From positions 3,162,001-3,226,000 of the forward strand of contig CAXXSS010000001.1 of the NCBI GenBank assembly GCA_963676865.2: 64,000 nt of DNA, written 5' to 3'. The notes under the pieces were generated by a model. It saw only the letters and a list, made by a program, of their open reading frames with translations, was not told the origin of the DNA and ran no database searches. Each line of letters opens with the position of its first letter. The first letter of the stretch is position 1. Shown piece after piece: positions 55,808-63,135 of the stretch. Origin of the DNA: JAAYUD01 sp963676865. Lineage in GTDB: Bacteria > Bacteroidota > Bacteroidia > Bacteroidales > Bacteroidaceae. The position numbers were made by a program, and so were the translations under genes.

Positions 55808-56459
55808 CCGTGTTTTCTTTTAGTCTATTGAACATGAGTGCCAAGTGGGCATAGAGTGATGTGTTTTGCACTACAATATTTTCAGGTACTCGAATACGGA
55901 AAGGAGTAAAATTCCATATCGCTTTTATGCCGCCTTCTATCATTATGTCGGTAATGCCTTGTGCTATTTCTATCGGCACGGTCAAGATACCGATCTTCAC
56001 ACTATACATTTCTGCTTTTTCAGGAAAATCGTCTGTATGAAAGATAGGAATCCCATTCACTTTCGTTCCTACCAATGCTGGGTTGACGTCGAAAGCTGCA
56101 ACGATTTCGAGGCCGAAGTGGGAGAGTCCTGAATCATCAAGTAAGGCAGCGCCCAAACTACCGGCTCCAAAAAGAAAAGCTTTGTGAATGCCGACAAAAC
56201 CTAGAAAGAATTCAAGGACAGAGATGAGAGAATCTATTTCGTATCCTACTCTTGTCCGCCCGGATATATTGACGTATGACAAATCTTTTGCAATCTGAGA
56301 AGAGTCTATACCTGTCTCTTTGGCTAGTTGGGTAGATGAGACAAAGCGTTCGCCCTTTTGCTTGAGCAGTTTTGAATTGGACAGATACCAAGGTAATCGG
56401 CGGATAGTCGGTTCTGGAATCTTGTTCTTCGTTTTAGGCAATCTTATCTCATTATTCAT
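55782..56459 (-). CDS. rex: Redox-sensing transcriptional repressor Rex
   Basis: From the ATG at 56459 the protein has 225 residues. The N-terminal winged helix has RLPWYLSNSKLL and STQLAKETGIDSSQIAKDLSYV, and the Rossmann domain has FLFGAGSLGAALL for NADH binding and VPIEIAQGITDIMIEGGIKAIWNFTP. Rex senses the NADH/NAD+ ratio and represses fermentation and respiration genes. A start at 56516 would lie upstream of the promoter at 56485-56517 and is excluded. It leads the unit with the FAH protein and ispF. Confidence 0.93.
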   Translation of the reverse strand: MNNEIRLPKTKNKIPEPTIRRLPWYLSNSKLLKQKGERFVSSTQLAKETGIDSSQIAKDLSYVNISGRTRVGYEIDSLISVLEFFLGFVGIHKAFLFGAGSLGAALLDDSGLSHFGLEIVAAFDVNPALVGTKVNGIPIFHTDDFPEKAEMYSVKIGILTVPIEIAQGITDIMIEGGIKAIWNFTPFRIRVPENIVVQNTSLYAHLALMFNRLKENTDENYPDRK

Positions 56460-56484
56460 TTGTGTATTTCCGTTATTTAAGTTA

Positions 56485-56517
56485 CAAAAATATGGATAAT
56501 TTTCCGAATATCCCAAA
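56485..56517 (-). promoter_or_regulatory. Promoter of rex
   Basis: On the minus strand TTTG (56517-56514), a 21-bp spacer and TATTTTTG (56492-56485) match the consensus, 25 bp before the rex ATG. Confidence 0.65.
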
Positions 56518-57368
56518 ACTCTCTTTTGTTTTATTCTATCGTTCTATTCTATTGCAACTCTATCATAACTCTATTGTGACTTTCTTCACTTCGATTATAC
56601 ATTGGGTTCACTATCATATATTGGTTGTTTCACTATCGTTTTATGTTGTTTTTCTAATCTGTTCTATTTTTCTTGAAGAGGTTAGGGGCAAATGCTTTAT
56701 TTTGCTTGTTTTTTCTCTTATTTCCCTAACGCTCCAGAATTGAATATTTCCGTCCATCCGGTCGGTTCTCTATTTTTTTTCAATTCTAGAGCGTTAGGCT
56801 TTTTGTTAGAAAAGTCACGTTTGAAAGGAAAATAGGGTAGTCCTAAAAAGAACAATTCACAAAAGCATTTGGCACGCACTAAATTCACAAAAGTAAATCA
56901 CTTTTGTGAATTTACAAAAGTGATTCAAGCAAACGAGTGGTATAGTGTGAAGTCATATCTATTGCCGTTTACAGATATTACAATAGTACTTATGTAATTT
57001 CACCAAAGTAAAGTATTTTTGTGATTTACATTTGTACCGTACTTAACAAATTATATTTTTATATCTAAATATGTATAAATCAGTATTATATATTGTATTA
57101 TATGAAGCTTTTCACTAGAATTTGCCGTTTATTTCTCCCTATATACTTTATTTATACCCCTTCAGTACCTATATATGCTATTTACTTCATTTATTATCAA
57201 TTAATTATGCTATTCTTATGAATAATCGCTTAAAACTGTATTTATGACTATTACACTTGTAATTTATGCCTTTCGTATATGCTTATTACATCTATGATAT
57301 TACTATTATATTTGTAATATTTGAAAAATCACAAAAATAGTTTGTACGTTTGGAAAGTTTGCATTACT
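56518..57368. other. Gene-free AT-rich region upstream of the XRE regulator
   Basis: A stretch of about 0.85 kb without a credible gene; a 93-residue frame at 56462-56743 has no family pattern. It holds a long inverted repeat at 56725-56798, most of the ACTTTTGTGA-type motifs listed separately, and several TAnnTTTG-like strings. It may serve as a control region. Confidence 0.6.
56725..56798. repeat. 20-bp inverted repeat with a 34-bp loop
   Basis: CCTAACGCTCCAGAATTGAA (56725-56744) pairs with TTCAATTCTAGAGCGTTAGG (56779-56798) with one mismatch. TTTTTG follows on the plus strand. It could be a terminator or a recombination or regulator site, but no gene ends next to it. Confidence 0.8.
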
Positions 57369-57403
57369 TTTGTGAGGTAATGCTAATTTCTTTACTTTTG
57401 TGA
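56857..57403. promoter_or_regulatory. Array of ACTTTTGTGA/TCACAAAAGT operator-like motifs
   Basis: Nine copies are seen: 56857-56865, 56885-56896, 56898-56909, 56912-56923, 57000-57011, 57014-57024, 57329-57339, 57364-57375 and 57392-57403. The central ones form perfect inverted pairs (ATTCACAAAAGT/ACTTTTGTGAAT at 56883-56911; TCACTTTTGT/ACAAAAGTGA at 56898-56923). The last two are identical direct copies 28 bp apart immediately before the XRE gene. They look like binding sites for a regulator, most simply the XRE protein itself. Confidence 0.75.
57369..57400 (+). promoter_or_regulatory. Promoter of the XRE gene, inside the operator copies
   Basis: TTTG (57369-57372), a 20-bp spacer and TACTTTTG (57393-57400) match the consensus; each box lies in one of the two direct copies of TTACTTTTGTGA. 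The ATG is 30 bp downstream. Confidence 0.65.
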
Positions 57404-57430
57404 TAAACCGATATTTAGAACATTAATTTT

Positions 57431-58051
57431 ATGGAGACGAATACGAACGAAATCAGCGACAGAATTAAAGCGGTGATGAATAAGGTCGGTAAAAACTCGA
57501 TTACTTTTTCCGAAGAAATCGGAATCCAGCAATCGACGCTTTCGCATATTCTAAATGGTCGTAACAGACCAAGTCTGGATGTTGTCATGAAAATCAGTCA
57601 GCGTTATCCCGAGGTAAGTCTTGATTGGTTGATCAATGGTCAGGGAGATATGGATTCGGATAAACATGATGTCGAGCTGGAACAAGAGAGAATGGTCAAT
57701 CGTAGTTCCGGTTCTTACGATGGTTCTCCATCTTATAATGAATCTTCTCCTTATGGTGGTGCGTCATCATACAAAGGTTCTTATGTCGCCCCATCCGCAG
57801 TAGATGGTTCCGCTTTTGCAAACGGCGGTTCAAAGATCCGTTCCGAAATGCCCGATTTATTTGCTCAAAACGACGAAAAGACTCCTTCCGGTTCTCAACG
57901 CCTCATTTCTCAAGGTGGCATGAATCGTTCTGATATGCCATTTCCTCCTAAAGAAATTATTAAGTACGTAGAGAAGCCATGCAAGAAGATTACTGAGATT
58001 ATTATCTATTATGACGATAACACATGGGAAAAGTTTACTTGTGAAAAGTAA
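57431..58051 (+). CDS. XRE-family helix-turn-helix regulator
   Basis: This 206-residue protein has an N-terminal helix-turn-helix domain (about 8-75: TFSEEIGIQQSTLSHILNGR and SLDWLINGQGDM), a Ser/Gly/Tyr-rich linker with repeated SxSY units (about 90-135) and a conserved end (about 172-206, PKEIIKYVEKPCKKI). Proteins with this HTH and tail are common in Bacteroides, with no known function that I can name. It reads like a DNA-binding repressor with a flexible linker. The repeats at its own promoter suggest autoregulation. The recombinase gene follows about 0.3 kb downstream. Confidence 0.82.
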   Translation: METNTNEISDRIKAVMNKVGKNSITFSEEIGIQQSTLSHILNGRNRPSLDVVMKISQRYPEVSLDWLINGQGDMDSDKHDVELEQERMVNRSSGSYDGSPSYNESSPYGGASSYKGSYVAPSAVDGSAFANGGSKIRSEMPDLFAQNDEKTPSGSQRLISQGGMNRSDMPFPPKEIIKYVEKPCKKITEIIIYYDDNTWEKFTCEK

Positions 58052-58190
58052 GCGACCGGTACCGGTTATTGTCTGTTGTTTGGTGGAATTTAATAAAGGT
58101 ATAAAACTTCCATCAGGAGTACTGATGCCCACTGATAATTATCGACTTCTCTATGAATTGTCGATCACCTATTATATAATTGTCGAGCAC
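58052..58190. repeat. Repeated TTGTCGA boxes and an ACCGGT palindrome before the recombinase
   Basis: AATTGTCGATCAC (58156-58168) and AATTGTCGAGCAC (58178-58190) are direct copies 22 bp apart; AATTATCGACTTC (58137-58149) is a weaker third. ACCGGTACCGGT at 58055-58066 is a perfect palindrome just after the XRE stop. These may be regulator or recombinase sites. Confidence 0.6.
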
Positions 58191-58222
58191 TTGTCGGCTA
58201 TTCATCAGAACGTATACCTTTG
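58191..58222 (+). promoter_or_regulatory. Promoter of the recombinase gene
   Basis: TTG (58191-58193), a 21-bp spacer and TACCTTTG (58215-58222) match the consensus. It begins directly after the repeated TTGTCGA boxes. Confidence 0.55.
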
Positions 58223-58353
58223 CCCATAGCTTATGATAGTTTTATGGTAAAAACGAGAGTAAGTAGAAAGGGATGGATCTGAAATATGATTTGCCCCTTT
58301 ATCTTTTCAAGCTCTTTAGTGTTTTACCAGATAACAATAATTTTGATTTTATT

Positions 58354-59277
58354 ATGAAGAAGAAAACAATTAGTGAGATTTCAGCTTTATGGAAAGAAGA
58401 CAAAAAACAATATGTGAAACGGTCTACTTATTCATTGTATGTACTTATACTCGAAAACCATATATTGCCTGCATTCGGTGAATTATATGAGTTAGATGAA
58501 AAGACAGTGCAGGAATTCATATTCCATGAGATAAGTTCCGGACTTAGCAATAAGACTATCAAAGATATTCTCATTGTATTGAAGATGATCATGAAGTTTG
58601 GTGCTAAAAATAAGTTTATAGAGTATCAGGTGTGGGATACTAAGTTTCCAACAGAAAGAGAAAAGCAGGAGCTCGAAGTGTTGAGCATCTGTAACCAGAA
58701 GAAGCTGATGAAGTTCATTAATGAAAACTTTACTTTTAAAAATTTAGGAATCTATATTTGTCTCAGTGCGGGACTTAGAATAGGTGAGATCTGTGCTTTG
58801 GCTTGGAACGACATTGATGTGGATGCAGGAGTTATTTATATCAGAAAAACGATTGAAAGAATTTATATTGTCGAAGGGAAGGACAGACATACCGAATTGA
58901 TTATCGGTACACCCAAAACGAAAAATTCTATCCGAGAGATACCTATGACAGGTGATATGGTGAAAATGATAAAGCCTTTAAAGAAAGTCGTGAACGAACA
59001 CTTTTTTGTGCTCACCAACGAAGACAAGCCTGTTGAACCGAGAACTTATCGCAATTATTACAATAAATTGATGAGGAAATTGGATATACCGAAATTGAAG
59101 TTTCATGGTTTGCGCCACAGCTTTGCCACTCGTTGTATAGAAAGCAACTGCGATTATAAAACAGTCAGTGTCATATTGGGACATTCCAATATCAGTACGA
59201 CTCTCAATCTGTATGTGCACCCCAATATGGAGCAGAAAAAGAAATGTATCGATAAAATGTTCAAGGCAATAAGGTGA
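58354..59277 (+). CDS. Tyrosine recombinase (phage integrase family)
   Basis: From the ATG at 58354 the protein has 307 residues. The N-terminal SAM-like core-binding domain (about 1-95, ISEISALWKEDKKQYVKRST) precedes the catalytic domain with Arg142 (AGLRIGE), a Lys near 188 (TPKTKNS), His251 and Arg254 (HGLRHSFA), His277 (GHSNI) and Tyr287. All catalytic residues are present. A start at 58273 would add 27 residues not seen in the family but is not excluded. No other phage or transposon gene, and no att-type duplication, is found nearby. It may act on a local or distant invertible site. Confidence 0.9.
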   Translation: MKKKTISEISALWKEDKKQYVKRSTYSLYVLILENHILPAFGELYELDEKTVQEFIFHEISSGLSNKTIKDILIVLKMIMKFGAKNKFIEYQVWDTKFPTEREKQELEVLSICNQKKLMKFINENFTFKNLGIYICLSAGLRIGEICALAWNDIDVDAGVIYIRKTIERIYIVEGKDRHTELIIGTPKTKNSIREIPMTGDMVKMIKPLKKVVNEHFFVLTNEDKPVEPRTYRNYYNKLMRKLDIPKLKFHGLRHSFATRCIESNCDYKTVSVILGHSNISTTLNLYVHPNMEQKKKCIDKMFKAIR

Positions 59278-59338
59278 TAATATCGCTATATCATTTCATT
59301 TTGTTCAACGAAATGGTGGTTATTCGCCATGTAAGCAT

Positions 59339-59346
59339 TAACTTTG
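59339..59346 (+). promoter_or_regulatory. Likely -7 box of pyrK-pyrD
   Basis: TAACTTTG matches TAnnTTTG, 44 bp before the pyrK ATG. The -33 element is weak. Confidence 0.45.
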
Positions 59347-59390
59347 CAGAGTATTCCAAATGATTGCTTCATTTCTAATCAACGCAGTTA

Positions 59391-60179
59391 ATGAAAAAAA
59401 TATTATCAGATTTCATTGTTTCAGAGAATATTCATCTCAATGATCATTATATTCTGCTGAAACTGACTACTGAAGCACCTTTGCCCGATATGTTACCGGG
59501 GCAATTTGTAGAGGTCCGTATCGATGATACACCAGAGGTGATGCTTCGCCGACCTATTTCTATCAATTTTGTAGATAAAGCCAATAATATGTTGTGGCTC
59601 TTAATCCATCTTATTGGCAAAGGAACGTTCCATTTGGGAACGCTCCGGGAGGGCGACAAGCTCAACCTGCTATTCCCGTTGGGCAACAGCTTTTTGTTAC
59701 CCGATTCCGATACTGCTCCCCACGATAAGCCTTTCTTGCTCGTTGGCGGTGGCGCCGGTATTGCTCCCATGTTGTTGTTGGGGCAGTTGCTAGCCGAGCG
59801 TGGCTATCGTCCTACATTCTTGCTAGGTGCCCGCAACAAAGAAGACTTGTTCGAACTGGAGCAGTTTGCTTCGTATGGCGATGTGTGCCTGAGCACCGAA
59901 GACGGCTCGTTGGGCGAGAAAGGTTTCGTCACTCAACATTCCGTATTGGAGAAACAGACATTCGCTCGAATTTATTCTTGCGGTCCCAAACCGATGATGA
60001 TGGCCGTAGCACGTTATGCCAAGTCTCATGGTATCGAATGCGAGGTTTCTCTCGAGAACAAGATGGCATGTGGCTTGGGCGCCTGTCTATGCTGTGTCGA
60101 AGACACGAAAGAGGGCAACCAGTGTGTATGCAAAGAAGGTCCGGTATTCAATATAAATCAACTGAAATGGCAGATTTAA
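59391..60179 (+). CDS. pyrK: Dihydroorotate dehydrogenase electron transfer subunit
   Basis: This 262-residue protein has the FAD-binding RRPISINF, the NAD-binding LLVGGGAGIAPMLLLG and the C-terminal [2Fe-2S] cluster cysteines in CGLGACLCC and CVCKEGPVF. It passes electrons from PyrD to NAD+ in pyrimidine synthesis. It overlaps the start of pyrD by 13 bp. The length is normal. Confidence 0.94.
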   Translation: MKKILSDFIVSENIHLNDHYILLKLTTEAPLPDMLPGQFVEVRIDDTPEVMLRRPISINFVDKANNMLWLLIHLIGKGTFHLGTLREGDKLNLLFPLGNSFLLPDSDTAPHDKPFLLVGGGAGIAPMLLLGQLLAERGYRPTFLLGARNKEDLFELEQFASYGDVCLSTEDGSLGEKGFVTQHSVLEKQTFARIYSCGPKPMMMAVARYAKSHGIECEVSLENKMACGLGACLCCVEDTKEGNQCVCKEGPVFNINQLKWQI

Positions 60180-61078
60180 ATATTAAATTGGGGCAGCTGG
60201 ATATGATCAATCCGGTGATGACTGCCTCTGGAACGTTCGGTTATGGCGAAGAGTTTGCCGATTTGGTCGATTTATCACGCATCGGCTGTATCATTGTCAA
60301 AGGTACGACGCTCAAACATCGTGAAGGCAATCCATATCCTCGCATGGCCGAGACTCCGCAGGGTATGCTCAATGCAGTGGGATTGCAAAACAAGGGTGTC
60401 GATTATTTCATCCAACATATTTATCCACGGCTCAAAGCTATTCCCGCTACTTTTTGTGTAAACGTCGCCGGCTCTTCTATCGACGATTATAGCCTCACTG
60501 CACAAATGATAGACGATTTGGATCATATTCCTGCTATAGAACTCAATATCTCTTGCCCCAATGTGAAGCAAGGTGGTATGTCGTTCGGAGTGAAACCGGA
60601 ATGCGCTGCCGAAGTGGTAGCTGCCGTACGCAAGGTGTATCACAAGACGCTCATCGTCAAACTGTCACCCAATGTCACTGATATAGCAGAAATTGCTCGT
60701 GCCGTAGAAGCCGAAGGAGCCGATGCGGTATCGCTTATCAATACGTTGATGGGTATGGCTGTCGATGCCGAAACCCGCCGCCCGTTGTTGTCTACTGTCA
60801 CCGGCGGATTGTCCGGCCCTGCTGTAAAACCCGTTGCTTTGCGCATGGTGTGGCAGGTGGCCAAGGCCGTCAAAGTGCCCGTAGTAGGTATTGGTGGCAT
60901 CATGAATGCTACCGATGCGGTAGAGTTTATGCTTGCCGGCGCTTCGGCTGTAGAGATAGGTACTGCCAACTTTGTAGATCCGTCCGTGACGATGAAAGTG
61001 GTTGATGGTATCGACGAATATCTGAATAAACACGGCTACAAGTCTGTCCGAGAGATTATAGGTGCTTTAGAAGTTTGA
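60167..61078 (+). CDS. pyrD: Dihydroorotate dehydrogenase, class 1B catalytic subunit
   Basis: From the ATG at 60167 the protein has 303 residues. It has NPVMTASGTFGYG, VKGTTLKHREGNP, the catalytic Cys in NISCPNVKQGG, LIVKLSPNVTD, VGIGGIMNATDAVEFMLAGASAVEIGTAN and a C-terminal helix. The Cys (in place of Ser) and the paired PyrK mark the NAD-dependent 1B type. A longer frame from 59885 lies within pyrK and is not used. It oxidises dihydroorotate to orotate. Confidence 0.95.
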   Translation: MADLNIKLGQLDMINPVMTASGTFGYGEEFADLVDLSRIGCIIVKGTTLKHREGNPYPRMAETPQGMLNAVGLQNKGVDYFIQHIYPRLKAIPATFCVNVAGSSIDDYSLTAQMIDDLDHIPAIELNISCPNVKQGGMSFGVKPECAAEVVAAVRKVYHKTLIVKLSPNVTDIAEIARAVEAEGADAVSLINTLMGMAVDAETRRPLLSTVTGGLSGPAVKPVALRMVWQVAKAVKVPVVGIGGIMNATDAVEFMLAGASAVEIGTANFVDPSVTMKVVDGIDEYLNKHGYKSVREIIGALEV

Positions 61079-61169
61079 TGCGCCTCTTTTGTGCCACCTA
61101 TATTAATAAGGAGAGATAGATTGTTAGTCTCTTTACCAATTGAAAGTAGAATTTAAAATAGCAATAACA

Positions 61170-62021
61170 ATGATAGATACAGAGAAACTGATTGACGATT
61201 TGATTGATTTGTCGTTTCGCGAAGATATAGGCGATGGCGACCACACCACGTTGTGTTGTATTCCTGCCGATGCAACGGGAGCTTCCAAGCTACTCATCAA
61301 GCAAGAAGGAATATTGGCAGGTGTTGAGGCTGCAAAGAAAATATTTGCTCGCTTCGATGCCACATTGAAAGTAGAAGTATTCATGCAAGACGGTAGTAGG
61401 GTGAAACCCGGAGATGTGCCTATGGTAGTGAGCGGAAAGGTGCAGTCGTTGTTGCAGACAGAGCGCCTGATGCTTAATGTGATGCAGCGCATGAGTGGTA
61501 TTGCCACAATGACTTCCAAGTATGTAGCTCGTCTCGAGGGAACCAAAACCCGAGTTCTCGATACCCGCAAGACTACTCCAGGCATGCGCATCTGGGAGAA
61601 AGAGGCCGTGAAGATAGGCGGCGGATGCAATCACCGTATCGGTCTTTTCGATATGATATTGCTCAAAGATAATCATGTGGATTTTGCAGGAGGTATTACC
61701 AACGCTATTGATCGTGCCCGCAACTATTGCAAGGCAAAAGAGATGAACCTGAAGATTGAGATAGAAGTACGCAACTTCGACGAGTTGCAACAAGTACTCA
61801 ATCATGGTGGTGTAGACCGCATCATGCTCGACAATTTCAGCGTGCAAGATACTTGTACTGCTGTACAGATGATTGAGGGACGTTGCGAAACCGAATCTTC
61901 GGGCGGTATTACTTTCGATACCATTCGCGATTATGCCCAAGCTGGTGTGGACTTTATATCCGTGGGTGCCCTCACTCACTCGGTAAAAGGACTCGACATG
62001 AGCTTCAAAGCAAAATACTAA
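61170..62021 (+). CDS. nadC: Nicotinate-nucleotide pyrophosphorylase (carboxylating)
   Basis: From the ATG at 61170 the protein has 283 residues. It has FREDIGDGDHTT, DTRKTTPGMRIWEKEAVKIGG with the phosphoribosyl diphosphate and quinolinate contacts, NHRIGLFDMILLKDNH and SSGGITFDTIRDYAQAGVDFISVG. It converts quinolinate to nicotinate mononucleotide, the third step of NAD synthesis. The TTG at 61140 is a weaker start. Convergent with nadA. Confidence 0.95.
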   Translation: MIDTEKLIDDLIDLSFREDIGDGDHTTLCCIPADATGASKLLIKQEGILAGVEAAKKIFARFDATLKVEVFMQDGSRVKPGDVPMVVSGKVQSLLQTERLMLNVMQRMSGIATMTSKYVARLEGTKTRVLDTRKTTPGMRIWEKEAVKIGGGCNHRIGLFDMILLKDNHVDFAGGITNAIDRARNYCKAKEMNLKIEIEVRNFDELQQVLNHGGVDRIMLDNFSVQDTCTAVQMIEGRCETESSGGITFDTIRDYAQAGVDFISVGALTHSVKGLDMSFKAKY

Positions 62022-62034
62022 CGCTGAAATACTC

Positions 62035-62071
62035 GACTGCCGACATGCGATACAAATCGCTGCCGGCAGTC
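62035..62071. terminator. Hairpin between convergent nadC and nadA
   Basis: GACTGCCG (62035-62042) pairs with CGGCAGTC (62064-62071) and GCGAT (62047-62051) with ATCGC (62056-62060). There is no T run, so a terminator role for either gene is only likely by position. Confidence 0.45.
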
Positions 62072-62123
62072 AAACAATATGGACGGCCTATTTGTTGCCG
62101 TAAAGAGTTATTTCCGAAGATTG

Positions 62124-63059
62124 TTATTTGGAAATCTCCAGCATACGCCGGATAGGTACGATAGCCTTTTCGGCTATTTCTTTGTCTACCTTTATTTCGG
62201 GAGTTTCGTTGAGCAGGCAGTTGTATACTTTTTCAATTGTATTCAGTTTCATGAAGTTGCATTCGCTGCATCCGCACGTCTGGTTGTCGTCGGGTGGGGC
62301 AGGAATGAAAGTCTTGTTCGGGCACCGTTTCGTCAATTCGTGAAGAATGCCCCATTCCGTAGCTACGATAAATTCTTTAGCCTCGCTCTTTTCGGCTTCT
62401 TTTATCAGCTTGGCTGTAGAGCCTACTATATCTGCCAGTGCGATGACGGGGGCTTTGCATTCCGGATGTACCAATACGAGTGCCTGCGGATACTGTTTTT
62501 TGAGATTGACGATTCCTTCGATCGAGAATTGAGCATGCACATGGCATGCACCGTCCCACAGCAACATGCTTCTTCCTGTCACTGAGTTGATGTAATTGCC
62601 CAAGTTCTTGTCCGGACCGAATATTATCTTCTCTTCTTTAGGAAAACTTTCTACTATCTGTATGGCGTTGCCCGAGGTCACTACTACATCTGTCAGTGCT
62701 TTTACGGCAGCGGTGGTATTGACGTACGAAAGAACTTTGTATCCCGGATGAGCTTCGACAAACGTTTTGAAAGAATCGGCGGGGCAGCTGTCCGCCAACG
62801 AACATCCTGCATTCATATCCGGAACCAGCACTTTGCGGTCGTAGCATAGTATCTTGGCTGTTTCGCCCATAAAGTGAACACCGCACATCACGATGATTCG
62901 CGCGTCCGTCTGGGCTGCTTTTCTAGCCAAAGCCAAACTATCACCCACGTAGTCTGCAATATCTTGAATATCGCCGGTCTGATAGTAATGTGCCAATATC
63001 AGTGCATCTTTCTCTTTTCGCAATCGGGCTATGCCCTGAATGAGTTCTTCCTTTTCCAT
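62124..63059 (-). CDS. nadA: Quinolinate synthase
   Basis: This 311-residue [4Fe-4S] enzyme makes quinolinate from iminoaspartate and dihydroxyacetone phosphate. It has ILAHYYQTGDIQDIADYVGDSL, CGVHFMGETAKIL, DMNAGCSLADSCP, CHVHAQF-type histidines and the C-terminal GCSECNFMKLNT; three conserved cysteines hold the cluster. It lies 76 bp after the nadB stop on the same strand, so nadB and nadA are probably co-transcribed. Confidence 0.96.
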   Translation of the reverse strand: MEKEELIQGIARLRKEKDALILAHYYQTGDIQDIADYVGDSLALARKAAQTDARIIVMCGVHFMGETAKILCYDRKVLVPDMNAGCSLADSCPADSFKTFVEAHPGYKVLSYVNTTAAVKALTDVVVTSGNAIQIVESFPKEEKIIFGPDKNLGNYINSVTGRSMLLWDGACHVHAQFSIEGIVNLKKQYPQALVLVHPECKAPVIALADIVGSTAKLIKEAEKSEAKEFIVATEWGILHELTKRCPNKTFIPAPPDDNQTCGCSECNFMKLNTIEKVYNCLLNETPEIKVDKEIAEKAIVPIRRMLEISK

Positions 63060-63135
63060 GAAAGTGTTATTCCGTTTAAATCTTTATCAGAAATATATGA
63101 TGTGAATGTAAATGGAGCGTGTGTGCGTTATCTTT

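Noticed and set aside
56462..56743. 93-residue frame upstream of the operator array
   Set aside because: It overlaps the rex promoter, has a low-complexity hydrophobic content with no family pattern and no ribosome binding site.
56857..57024. Rex binding sites
   Set aside because: The half-sites face the opposite way or are too close compared with TTGTGA-N6-TCACAA; a role for Rex remains possible but is not the simplest reading.
59885..60166. Extended N-terminus for pyrD
   Set aside because: The extra 94 codons lie inside pyrK in another frame, and the family start MADLNIKLGQ fits the ATG at 60167.
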